From NCBI GenBank assembly GCA_021209875.1, contig JAGYVD010000011.1, forward strand, positions 186,001-250,000: DNA of 64,000 bases, written 5' to 3'. The stretch's first letter is position 1; every line of letters begins with the position of its first letter. This DNA is from Rosellinia necatrix. Lineage: Eukaryota; Ascomycota; Sordariomycetes; Xylariales; Xylariaceae. The translations under genes were made by a program, and so were the position numbers. The notes below the pieces were generated by a model that saw only the letters and a list, made by a program, of their open reading frames with translations, did no database searches and was not told the DNA's origin. This document shows positions 13,401 through 25,159 of this stretch, in pieces.

Positions 13401-15439
13401 CAAAAGAAAAATCTGCCAATTTACCTTTTTGCGGACTTTATATAAATTATAAAATAAACTTTATAAAAAATAAATCAGGTAAAAATTTAAAATCAAGTTT
13501 TTTATATAAAATATTATTTAATAAATGCAACACTTTATAAAAATATTTTATTAATAACACACAAAAAAGTTTTATTAAACTTAATAACGCCTTATATATA
13601 TTGCTTATATTATTTATAAAAAAAGCTAATTGAAAACTTTGCTTTTATATACACTATTAAAAATTAAATAAAATTATAATAAAAACCTGTATGTTTTAGT
13701 ACTTATTAAGAAAACTTTGTTTTATATTTTAAAGATTAAGATTCTTATAAACATGGACCTTAAATTGGCCTTTTATTATATTTATATATGTTCAAATAAT
13801 AAAGGTCGAACTATTTTGTATATATAAGATAAAATATATTATTATAAAATATTCTTATTTAAACTAATAAACAGTTTGTTTATATTTTAACAATATATTA
13901 ATAATATATTATTTAAATTTTAAAACAGTGTTTATAATATATTTATAAGTGAGATATTTATTTATTTAAACCACTTAAACATATATGAAATATATATAAA
14001 AAAAGTTTTTGAAAAATTACATAATGCGAGCTTATAAGCTGAACTCAAGAAATCAGAGTTTTATATATAATAAACTATTTTTTAAATTACGTTATAAATA
14101 TTAAACATATATAAGTTAATTTAGTAAATATTAAAGCTATGATAAATTAAAAACTTTTAGCGATAATAAAAAATATATAGGTTTTTTTAAGGTTTTAAAA
14201 CTTTGATAAAAAGATTATTTATTAATATAATTAGATTTTCATAGTTATAAATTGTTTAATATAAAATAAGAAAGCGTTTAATTTAACTGACAACTATAAT
14301 TAAGCGTTTTATTAAGAAAAGAAAATATTAATAAGAGCTTTTTTTTAAAAAATGTTATTAATATAAGCTCTGTATAAAAATTAAACTAATTAATTTCATA
14401 AAATTATAATGAAAGTGTTGTTATAATTATATAAAAATAATAATATTTTATAGATTATTTTTCAAACATATTATATAATGCTAAACTAAATTATAATATT
14501 TTTAATAAAAAAATGCTAGTTATAATTATAACATTAAAAAATAAAAGATAGAATTAATAAGCCGTTGAAAAAAAGTGTTTTTTATAATTATAAAAAATTA
14601 AATATTAGAACATTTTAATATAAAATAAAATGTAAACTTAAAACAAACTAAATAAATTAAATTATTTTAAAAATGTAACTTTTTTATTATTTCCTGTTTT
14701 AAAAAAAGTAAAACGTAATAACTAAGGCTATATTATATAAATAAAACGATCAAGTAATATAAAACGCTAAATAAAAAAGATAAAAATATTTAATAGTTTT
14801 TTAATATATTATTAGTAAAAGAAAACTTAAATTTCAAAAACCAAAAGTCTTAAATTTTTATATAAGCTTTTAAAAAAAAATATAAAAAATATCTAATTTT
14901 TAGCTAGTAAATAAAATATTAAAAAAAATTAAAAAAAGCTTTGAAATGGAAATCTATTAATAAAAAAATAAAAAAATAAAACGTAATAAGTTTTAACAAC
15001 TTAAAAAGAGATTAATAATAATATATAAAAAACTAGCTTTATTTAAGAATTTATAAATATATATTTTTGGCTTATGCAAATGAATATGAAACTAAAAGCA
15101 AATAGAGAAAAAATATTAAAAGTTTAAACCAGCTGATAATTATAACATATATATAGCAAACTATATAAAATACCAACCAGCAAAAATATTGCATCATAAA
15201 ACTTTAAAGTTTTTAAAACTATTATTAATTGTTAATAATATACAATAATATTTAATAGTAAACTTTAAACAAATGCTGAACAATAAAAATATATATAATA
15301 ACGTATTAATGATAATAAACTAGTTAAAAAAAAATGATTTATATAATATAAACTATAATAACTAAGATAGCAAAAATATATTATAAATGCTTATATAAAA
15401 CATTTAATATGTTTTTAATTATAATATTAAATAGGGAAC

Positions 15440-15444
15440 TAGAA
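15440..15444 (+). repeat. Left target-site duplication of Gyp-1 (TAGAA)
   Basis: TAGAA lies immediately before the left LTR and is repeated at 23737-23741 immediately after the right LTR. B3 at about 40350-40370 shows the uninterrupted site, with AAC before it and TTTATTTT after it, as on the two sides of Gyp-1. Confidence 0.85.
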
Positions 15445-15628
15445 TAATATAGTCAGGAAGAGGGGGGCTCCTTATCTAGCTAGCGCAGCTAGCTAGATAA
15501 AGATTGTATAAATGAAATAAAGTTTTAGCTTAAAGCTTCTGGTTCTGCAGGGACCAGAAGCCCTTTTTTTTTAATTTTATATTATATTTTTACAGACTTA
15601 ATTATATTATTTTTAATAAACTTTATTA
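15445..15628 (+). repeat. Gyp-1 left LTR, 184 bp
   Basis: It begins TAATATAGTCAGG and ends CTTTATTA. It has the same length (184) as the right LTR 23553-23736, and differences are almost all transitions; its end is RIPed relative to the right LTR (TTTTTAATAAACTTTATTA against CCCCTAGTAAAGCTTACTA). It holds a palindrome TATCTAGCTAGC/GCTAGCTAGATA at about 15473-15499 and a second stem GCTTCTGGT/ACCAGAAGC at about 15535-15561. Termini are not the usual TG...CA. Confidence 0.88.
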
Positions 15629-18600
15629 AATAGTGCAGTAAGCTTTATAATTATACGACTTTATATTTTAGTCTATTTTTTTTGTGCTAGCAGATAAAAT
15701 ACGCTTAGTTCTTTAACGTTTACGTATATTTAACTTTTAATATAACTTTTTTTTATATTTTAAACAGCGCTGTTTATTAAAAAAAATAGAACTATTAGTT
15801 TTTCAGCTTAGCTGTTGCTAGGAAAATTTATTTATATTTATTAACTTATAAATTTAATTAATTAATCGATTTAATATATTTTATATTAGCCTGTTGATTG
15901 TTTTACTTTTGCTAATATAAAAAATAAAAAATATAACAGCAGCTAAGTTTAACTTTATATTATATTTTAAATAATTTAAGTTATTAATTGTTTATATATT
16001 ATTATATTTAGCTACTAATATATTAAAATAACCTGTTATTTTTTTAAACTTTAATTATTTTAATATTAAATATTTAATAATTCTAGCATTATAATTTGTT
16101 GTTTTTTTGAATTTTAATTAGCATTATATTTAAATAGTAGTAATTATATATTTTAAACGTAATTATTACTAGTTTTATTTTTTTAAAAGCTTATTTTAAG
16201 TTTTTTAACAAGCATGCAAGTTTTTAATATTATTTAATGATATTTTTATTTTATTTTAAATTTAAAATTTAATTTTGTTTTAAAATATATATATAAACAT
16301 AAATTTATAAAATAATTAATAAGATTTATTAGCTTAATTATAAAACTATTTATATATATTTATTCTGCGATTAATTTATTTAATAATTGTTAATATATTA
16401 AACCATAAAATTAACTTAGAATTTTTAGACTTTAAAAAATTTAAAATAGTTTTAGTAGTTAAAAATTTAATTTTAAAGCTTATAAAAGCTAAAAAAATCT
16501 TTATTTTTAATATAGTTTAACTTAAGCTATTAGTGTTAAAAATAATATAAAAAAAACGTTATTTTTTGCTAATAAAATTTAAGTTTATTCAGCTAGTATT
16601 TTTTTAATTTATATAAAAATTAAACATTAAAACTATAAATATTAAATATTTTATTTTAAAAAAAAATATAGTTTAAAATAAGTTTAGCAACAAGTTTAAA
16701 TTAAATAATAATAAAAATCGTGGGTTTATATTTAAAATTTGTTTAAAAATAATATAAAATTAATAAAAATTCAACGAAAACTTTAAAATTATCGCTTAGT
16801 TTAAAGCTAAAAAAGCAATATTTTATAATTATAACAGTTTTTAATTTTTTTAAAAGAAAATAAATAGTTTTAAAAACTATATTATTAAAAATATAAATAA
16901 ATTATTATAATAGTCACAATTTAAATTATAACATTAAAAGTTAAACTTTAAACTAAATAAGCAAGTTTTTAAATTATTTATTTTAGCTATAAACTTTTTA
17001 TAGAATTAATATAACACGTTAAAAAATAATATAATTAACACAAATAAACATGCTAAAAATATTAAAGCAGTAAAAACAGTTAATTAATAAATATGATAAT
17101 TAAATAACGCTAAAATACTAGCTAATATAAAAACTTTAGTTTTTAAAATATTTTATTACGCCGTTAATTAGTTATTTAAAGCTGCATTAAATATAACTAA
17201 ATATATAGCAGCATTATTTATTTAATTTTAATATTTTAGTTATTAATACCTTACCGCAGTTATATTAACATTAAAACTATTATTTAAATCTTTTATTTTA
17301 ATACTTTTAATAAAACTAGCATAAGTTTTAATAATATTAGTATTTATTACTCCGATAATCTGTTTTAAAATATAAGCTGTAGATTTATTAATAAAAGCTT
17401 TGCTTATTAAAATAATACAGCAATCTATAAAATTTTTTATTTTATATAAGTTTAAATATAATATATTTGCAACATTTTTTATTATAATATTTTTAAAACT
17501 ACAATATTTAATAAGTAATAAAAACTTATTAAAACAATTTTTAATCAGTAATACTTTTAACGATTTAAATAGCTTAAATATAAACAATAAAAAAAAAATT
17601 AAAAAAGACTTTTAAAACAACTTTTTAATTAAAAAAGTTGAAATAGTAAAAATAATTATAAATATAGACAAAAAAATAATTAAAAAAAAAAATATTAAAT
17701 ATTTAACAGGTTTATTTTTTTATTATATAATAATTATATAAAACACGCTAATATTAGCAGGTTTAATTTAAATAACAAAAATAAAAATAATATAAAAATA
17801 ATAGCTAATTAAAATAAGCTTATTTTTACCGGCGTATTTTGTTTTGCAGAAAAATTAATATATTTTTAAAAATTTAAAAATAATAAAACAAAATATTTAA
17901 CAAATTTTAATTATATTTTATATATTATTAAAAAAACTAGTAGTTTTATAATAAAATAATAAGCTAATTATTAATAAACAACTTAAGCTAAAAATATAAA
18001 AATTAAACGTTATTTTAAATAAAATAATTATTTAATTAAATATATAACTTGTTATAATAATAAAACGTTTTATTTAAATTAAATTATAATTAAAAAATAT
18101 TATATAATAAAATATTATTTTATGACGTTTATATAAAAAAACTAAAATATGTTTAAGCTATAAAAACTTTAAACGTTAATAATAAAAATTAATATAGTGT
18201 TATAATTATTATATAAACTAATATAAACTTTAAAATTAAATAATATTTTTAACGTTTAATATAAAAATATTTTAGCTAGATATATAATTTAAATTGCTAA
18301 AATAAAGCTTTTTTTAATAATAGTGGCAAAAAATAAATATTTATAAGTTTAAAAAAATAATTAGGACTATTATACAAAGTTTAATAATTAAAAAAATAAG
18401 CGTTAAAAAAACATAGATTAGAACAAAAATAAAAATAAAAAAAAGTAGTATAATAAAAATAACAAAAAAAGATGTAAGCTTAAATAGAAAAAAAAATAAT
18501 AAAAAAAAAAACAGCAAAAATAATAAAAAAAAGTAAAAATAATCGCTATGAAAAAAAACGCGCTAATACAGCTAAGTTAGACTTATTAATATTAAATATA

Positions 18601-20824
18601 ATATTATTTTATATTTTATTTAGCTTTAAATTAAACAGTAATAAAACGATTATTATAATTAATTATAATTAATTATATAGATATTACAATTAAATATTTA
18701 ATTTAACGTATAATTAAAGTTAATATATTATATAATATATTAAACGTTTAATTAAAAATATTTAAAATATATTATTATTAATTAAAAATATTTATAAACA
18801 ATATAATATATTCTATATAATATATAATATATTGTTTTAATGTTTATATAAATACAATCGCTTTAATATTATATTAAAAATTATATAAAAAATTTTTTTT
18901 TAGCAGAACAAGTTAGAAATATAATAATAGAAAAATTATAAACTTTAAATAAAAAATAAATCGATTATATTAACGGTTTAAAAATATTTAATAAGTTATT
19001 TAATTTTAAAAAACAGAAGTAAAAATAATAATTTTTATATTTTAAAGTTATTATTAAAAATTTATAAATAATAAAAAATTATTATAAGCTTAAATATAAG
19101 TTATATTTGCTTAATAATAATAAAATAGTTATTAAATAAATTTAAATATATTTTTAAAAATAAATAAGCTAGATTTAAAAAATAAAAATAATTAAATTAA
19201 ATATAAATAAAACGTTACATTAAAATTTTATATATTAAGCAATAATAATTATAAATTTTTATAATTGCTAAAATTTATAAACATAGCTTAAGTTATAAAA
19301 AAAAAAAAATATTAAAACTTTATTAAAAAGCACCTTTTAAATATTTATAAAATATTAATTAATTATAGTTTAGATATAATTATTTTATTAATATTAAAAC
19401 TTTTAAAAGATTTTTTAAATATTTTTAAAGCAAACTTATACGTTTATAAAATAATTTTACTATAAAAAGTTATTTTAGCATTTAAAACATCGATATTAAT
19501 ACTAGCTAAATATAAACTATTATTTAAAAACAGAGATTTTATATTTAAACTATTAAAAAAAATAATATAGCAGCTTTAATTAAATTTATAACTTTTTTAA
19601 AGGTTATAAATGCTAATCTGTTTTTTAAAACTAAAACTATTTTTAAAAATATTTAAATAAATATAATTTAACAATAATAACATTAAAATTAAAAATTAAA
19701 AATATATAAAAAAATCTTTAAAAACTGTAATAATAGCTGCAGGCTTAACAGCAGTTAAAGCTATAAATATAATTATTATATTATTTATTAATACCGGCTT
19801 CTTATTTCATAGGTTTTTAAATATTTTATTAATTATTAATTTTAATATTTTTATATTTAAAAATAAAATATATATTTTTAATAAGTTTAAATTATTAAAC
19901 ATGTATTTATTAGCAGGCTTTATATTAATAATTTTTTATTATTGCAGGTATTATTTTTAATATATATTAAAAATGTAACATAATTTAACAGATTGATTTA
20001 ATTATAAATAAAATTAATATAATCGCTGGAATAATTAACACGTTAAAACAACATAGTATTTTTTTAACGGGCTTTTTTTTTAACAAAGTTTTTAAAATAG
20101 CTAATATAACTAATATAACAGATATAATTAACACGATTTATATAATAAAACCGCTTATATTAAAAACAAGTAAATAATTAAACGAACTGCTAAAACTTAA
20201 AATCTAAAAAATTTTATTAATATTAAATATAAAAAAACTTAATAAAAAAAAATTAAAGCTTTAACTAAACAATTTATTTATATATAAAAAAGATATTATA
20301 GCGCTAGAAATTTTTTAATTACTATAATTACTATAAAAAATATTTGATATTTAAAAAACCTGAAGCATTATTAATATATTGTAAAAAAAACAAATAAAAT
20401 TTTTTGTAGTTAATAATTAATAATAAATAACGCTAAATTTTTAATTATATTTTTTTTAGCGCACGCGATTAAAAAGCAGTTAACATAATGTTTAACAGGC
20501 TTTATAAGCAAAATAAAATAGAATAAATAAACGGCTTTTTTTTATTTATATACCTGACTTTTATTATATAGCTTATACGTAAAAAAAAACTATATTTACG
20601 TCTAGTAGTTAATTTACAGGTTTTAAACAAAATAGCTGTTTTAAACAACTATGTGTTGCTGTTATAATTTATAATTATTATTTTAATTAAAAAAAAAATA
20701 TTTAATTATTATAAACGCAACTGTTTTTTTTTATTAATTTAAAGTTTATTCCGATTATTAAAACCGATTTATAATAAGAAATTTTTAAAAACTGGAACAA
20801 TTAATAATAGCTTTAATAAAATTT

Positions 20825-21240
20825 TTTAACACGCCTGTATATATTTAACGTTTTATAAATAAATTATTTTGCTTGTATAAATAATATTATAAAGCTTTTA
20901 TTAATAATATTATTATTTTTTTAAAGATTAAAACAGATTATTTAATTTATTTATGCAATATTTTCATGCTGTTTAATAAAAAAGGAATTTTCTTTTTGCT
21001 AAAAAAAACTTTTATTATATATTTTTTATTAAACGGTTAACCTTTTAAATAAACGTTTCAAATTTATTAATAACAGAAAAACAACTAGCAGCATTTAAAA
21101 ACTTTAAATTTTTTAACTAGTTAAAGGCTTTAAAACAATATTTAAAAAATACAGGATTTTTTTATATATTATTATTATATTATATTAAAGTTGCAGATCT
21201 TTTATAAAAACATAAAATATAATTATTTAATAAAAACATA
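20825..21240 (+). pseudogene. Gypsy reverse transcriptase remnant of Gyp-1
   Basis: A plus-strand frame starting FNTPV (from about 20825) leads to YYKAFINNIIIF, which aligns to the catalytic palm motif xYxAFIDDIVIFS of fungal Ty3/Gypsy reverse transcriptases. The two aspartates (codons 20903-20908) are now AAT AAT, as expected from RIP of GAT/GAC. Further on, KKGIFFLLKKTFI matches the segment before LLGxRVD, and a second frame from 21061 gives LITEKQLAAFKNFKF and LKALKQYLKNTGF. The frame change at about 21010-21060 and many stops show it is dead. Family recognition is by memory of conserved blocks, not by search. Confidence 0.85.
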
Positions 21241-21384
21241 AAATAAAATAATATAAAATTAATAATTACAGCAATCGCTAGATATATTATTAGTTTATAT
21301 ATTTTAAACTAATTATAACAAAATAAAATTATTTAAAGCTTTTTAAAATTTAATTTATTTATATATTATATTTTATTAATATAA

Positions 21385-22130
21385 TTTTATAAAAATCTTA
21401 TATATATAAATAAATAGTTTATTAAAAAAGCTTTAAAGTAATATAATTTTATATTAAAATATATATATATAAAAGTTAAAATTAACAATTTTAAACATAT
21501 AAGTATTATTAATAATATTTTAAATTATTATATATTATAACTAAAAATAAAATATAAAGTTTTTAAACTAAAAATAGCTTATATAATATAAATATATTAA
21601 CGTTTATAAATTATAATTAAAAGTTTAATGAATTTAATAATTTTTTATTTATTATTTAATAATAAAAGCATATTAAACTAAATTAAGCTTAATAATAGAT
21701 TTATTAACTATATAAATAAATATTTAATTAATATGTTTATATATTTATTATAATATAAACTATAAATATGTTATATATTAAATAAATTAAATTTTATTTT
21801 AAATATATTTAATCGATTAAAAAATATTACCGACTTAATAAATACTAAAAAAAAAATAATCTGAAAAAATTAAAAACTAGTCTTAAATAATATATAAATA
21901 ATATATTTAAAACTAATAATAAAAAAATAATAAAAGCTAAAATTATAGCAGATTACGTTAAGAATTTTAAATATTAAAAGTTTTAAAACGATTTATAAAA
22001 GCAATAAAAACATTATAAATTTTTTTAAGCTTAAATATTTTTTTATAACAGTAAATAATTTATTATATAACGTTAATTAAAAAAATAAACATAAAATATA
22101 TATATTTAAAAAATAAATAGCTAAATTTTT
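21385..22130 (+). pseudogene. RNase H and connection region remnant of Gyp-1
   Basis: Between the reverse transcriptase and integrase blocks the sequence is conserved against Gyp-2 (25175-25900), with shared stretches such as TTATATATTATAAC and AATAATATATAAATAATATATTT. Position implies RNase H. A stretch at about 21815-21850 reading RLKNITDLINTK could be the decayed RPGKxNxxADALSRR end of the domain. Residue-level evidence is poor. Confidence 0.5.
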
Positions 22131-22199
22131 AATAATAATATATAATAATAAATATTAGTTTAATAAACAACATATAATAAAAAAATTAATGCTTTATAT

Positions 22200-22860
22200 A
22201 ATTAAATTAAAAACTTGCAAAATAAAAGTATATTTAGATTTTTGCAACAAATATAAGTTGCGCAGTATTAACAAAAAAAAGCTATATAATAATTGTTAAC
22301 TTATGCGATTAAAAAATATTAAGCTAATAAAAATAATTATAAAAAATTTTATTACAAGCTTATTTAAAATATTATTTTTAGTTATATTATAGGAATTAAA
22401 AAAATTTAATTATTATAACGTATTAATAACAGTAATATATATTATATTAAAACGTTTAGTATTTATTTTAAGCAATAAAAAATACTCTGTTAAAAATTAA
22501 GCAGAAGTATTAGCTAAGCAATTTTTATTATTTAATTAAAATATATTTAGCGGTATTATTTTTGATCAAAATTATAAATTTATTTTTAAATTTTAAACAG
22601 AGTTTGAAAAAGTTATAAAAGTAAAACTTTAAATAATAATTTTTGTTATTTATAAAATAATAGTTTATTTAAACAAAAAATTAAATAATAGAAATTATTA
22701 TTTAATATTATATATATATATATATTTAAACCGCGATTAAGTAGATATATTATTATTTTTGCAGTAAAACTTAAATAAAACATATTTAAAACTTATTAAA
22801 TTATAAGCTTATAAACAGCTTTTTAAATTTTAGTTATTTAAACTAAACGAGTTTTTTGCT
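22200..22860 (+). pseudogene. Gypsy integrase remnant of Gyp-1
   Basis: At about 22225-22250 a frame reads VYLDFCNKYKL, matching the second half of the HHCC zinc motif (VxxYxxxCxxCQ), with the second Cys turned to Tyr. From 22504 a frame reads EVLAKQFLLF and then SGIIFDQNYKFIFKF, aligned to the integrase core GLPxxIxSDRxxxFxSxFW; the core Asp codon is at 22564-22566. About 60 bases on, VIYKIIVYLNKKLN fits AYHPQTDGQTERxN. These three blocks are in the right order and spacing for a Ty3/Gypsy integrase. In-frame stops sit at former Trp and Gln codons. Confidence 0.85.
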
Positions 22861-23552
22861 AATATAAAAATAAATATAACTAACAAAAATATTTAATTTA
22901 TATAAAACTATTTTTAAAAATATAAAATTAGCTATAAATTTTATAGCGGCACATATAAAATAATATTATATTAATAAATATAAATTAACAAAATTTAATA
23001 TAAAAATATAATATATTTAAAACTTTATTTAAAATATTACTTTTTTTAAAAAACCATGTAAAAAATACTTTTAATAACGCATAAAACTATAGAAAATTAA
23101 AAAAAAGTTAATAGATTAGTTTATAAATTAAAAGTGCTAGAAATTTTTATTATTTACTTTATTATTTTAGTTATATATTTATTATTTAAAAACATCGGTA
23201 AGAAATTTTTTTATTAAAAAATACCGGCATTAGAGCTAATATTTAAAAAGCAGAACATAAAAAAAAAAAGCAACTTGTTTAAAATCAAAATAATTTTTAA
23301 ACATTAAATAAACTATATTAAAAATAAATTCGATTATTTTATTAAATAAAAAAAATATAGTTATAAAAACAACTAGTAAAAATTATGGTAGTAACTACGT
23401 AATGCTAAAAAATTAATTAAAAAATACTAAAATCAAAAAAAAAAAAGTTTTAGCTGGAGAAATTAAAAAAAAGCAGTAGCTGACCTTATAAATAATAAAA
23501 AAAAGTTATATATTTATTAAAAATAATAACGTTTTATTATAGCTTTAGTCTT

Positions 23553-23736
23553 TAATATAGTTAAAAAAAAAAGGGCTTTTTATTTAGCTAGCGTAGCTAG
23601 CGAAATAAAAATTATATAAATTAAATAAAGTATTAGCCTAAGGTCTCTAGTCCTGCAAGGACCAAAAGCTCTTTTTTTTGAATTTTATATTATATTTTTA
23701 TAGACTTAACCACACTACCCCTAGTAAAGCTTACTA
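23553..23736 (+). repeat. Gyp-1 right LTR, 184 bp
   Basis: It starts TAATATAGTTAAAA and ends AAAGCTTACTA, followed directly by the second TAGAA. Its last 40 bases are nearly un-RIPed (CCACACTACCCCTAGTAAAG) while its first 100 are RIPed, the opposite of the left LTR. The same two stem-loops are present in degraded form. Confidence 0.88.
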
Positions 23737-23741
23737 TAGAA

Positions 23742-24912
23742 TTTATTTTGCTTTTTATTAATAAACTATATAAATTAAGAAATATAAAATATATATGAGC
23801 TTTTCTAAAAGTTTATAAAACTATTAAATAAACAAAAATAATAATTAAATATTTTAATTAATAATTAAAGCTGTATATGAATTATGACAACCTTTAATTA
23901 AAATAAAACCAAGCAAAAAATTATATTTCAGGATTATTATTTCATAAGTTTATAAGATTTTTGCTATATAAAATAAAAATAAAACTTTTCATATTTTTTA
24001 ATTTTAATTAAAAATATAGAACAGCTGTAAAAAAACTTAAAAGACTACTAATTTAAAATAACAACATGAAAGAAAATATTACAAAAAGTTGATTTTATAA
24101 ACTTTGCTAAAAAATATAGGGAATAAATTTAAATATAAATAATGCAATAAACTAATGATAAATCCTAAAGTTTTATGTTTTATATAAAAAACTATATAGT
24201 AATACTTGAAAAAAATAATTATAAAAACCAAACTGTTTATTTTATAAATTAAACTATTTTATAACATAATAAAGGTTTAGAATAATCACTAAAACTAAAA
24301 ACATATTTGTTTTAAAAACATGATTTAATTAAAAATCAATAAATTACTCTTATCCTAACTCAATATTATCATATTTAAATAAAGAGCTTAAAACTTAAAC
24401 AAAAAACTAATTAAAATATAAAACGTGAAGGTTTTATTAAAAAAGAAATTAAGGCTTTAAAAAGATATTATAAAATACTATAATATAAAATAAATTAAAA
24501 AAATTAAAAGATTAATAATAAATAATATTTAATAGAACATTTTAAAAATAATATAAACTTGTTAAAAATATTTTATTATATAAATTTTAAAGCTGTAAAA
24601 CTTTTAATAAAATACAACAATTATCTATAAGCTATAGAAGAAAACAAGTTTAATATAATTTATAAAAACAATAATAAAGCTATATAAAAAAAATAATAAA
24701 ACAACAACAAAAGCAATAGAAATTAAAATAAATATAAAAAATAATAATATTATATAAAAAAACTGATAAAATAACTTAATAATATAAAAGCTTAAAAAAT
24801 ATAATATAAATAAATCTATAAAGCGATTTCATTTTTAAAAAATATTATATAAAAGTTATATATTAAAAACTTACACATGTTTTATAAACAAGCTATGTTT
24901 TTTTTAAAAAAA
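23742..24912 (+). mobile_element. Element B1, internal part resuming after Gyp-1
   Basis: The first bases (TTTATTTTGCTTTTTATTAATAAAC) continue the B1 sequence broken at 15439, as shown by the uninterrupted B3 copy at about 40360. The block AAATAAAACCAAGCAAAAAATTA near 23900 matches B3 at about 40845. By position this would be the 3' part of pol (RNase H if Copia). No domain is readable with confidence. Confidence 0.7.
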
Positions 24913-25159
24913 GTTTTCATAAATAACTAGTTTCTCCTATAATATGCATAGCAAACATAAAATATTTATATATTTATTACTAACTAGTGCGCACAGACTA
25001 GCGATAGCATATAAACTGGACCTATTTTACACCTGCATTTAGCTAGAATTCTAAGAGGCTAATTCCAGCCACTGATTTTGTCTTTTTTTATTTATACATT
25101 TTATATAATATATCAGTTATTAATGGAGCTTTAACTCTTTATTTATAACTGGTGCAACA
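24913..25159 (+). repeat. Element B1, right LTR
   Basis: It matches the left LTR of B1. Its upstream half is RIPed (CCTATAATATGCATAGC against CCTGTGGCATGTGTAGC) while TAACTAGTGCGCACAGACTAG and ACACCTGCATTTAGCTAG are intact. It ends GGTGCAACA, after which Gyp-2 resumes. It is about 20 bases longer than the left copy because of an extra CCAGCCACTGATTTTGTC-like segment. Confidence 0.75.

Larger units (their letters stand above)
15445..23736 (+). mobile_element. Gyp-1: full-length decayed Ty3/Gypsy LTR retrotransposon
   Basis: This 8292-bp element has 184-bp LTRs at both ends and a 5-bp TAGAA duplication, and is inserted in element B1. Plus-strand remnants of pol are recognisable and in Ty3/Gypsy order. 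The reverse transcriptase is at about 20825-21240 (YYKAFINNIIIF, then LITEKQLAAFKNFKF and LKALKQYLKNTGF). The integrase zinc region is at about 22215-22250 and the integrase core at about 22500-22850. All frames are broken by stops typical of RIP, so no protein can be made. The gag region (about 15.7-18.5 kb) is unrecognisable. Part of the 3' half is duplicated in Gyp-2. Confidence 0.9.
10224..25159 (+). mobile_element. Element B1: LTR retrotransposon (Copia suspected) split by Gyp-1
   Basis: Two direct terminal repeats bound this element, which lies inside Gyp-2 and contains Gyp-1. Without Gyp-1 it is about 6.6 kb. Internal sequence from 10451 to 15439 and from 23742 aligns to B3 (35434-about 40960), with anchors at about 12550/37490 (GGTATATATATATATAAATATATTTT), 13560/38550 (ACAAAAAAGT...TTAATAAC) and 14460/39370 (CATATTATWTAATGCTAAA). 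The plus strand is A-rich, so coding is inferred on plus. A degenerate block at 13560-13720 reading LIENFAFIYTIKN resembles the integrase stretch after TPYTPxQNG in Ty1/Copia. Its mid-element position fits Copia order, but this is tentative. Confidence 0.8.

Noticed and set aside
15535..15572. GC stem followed by a T run, looking like a bacterial terminator
   Set aside because: It is inside a eukaryotic LTR and repeated in all three LTR copies; a rho-independent terminator makes no sense here.
17243..17615. Overlapping open frames on both strands (114 and 71 codons)
   Set aside because: They lie opposite each other inside the gag region of Gyp-1, are Ile/Asn/Lys-rich, and show no motif.
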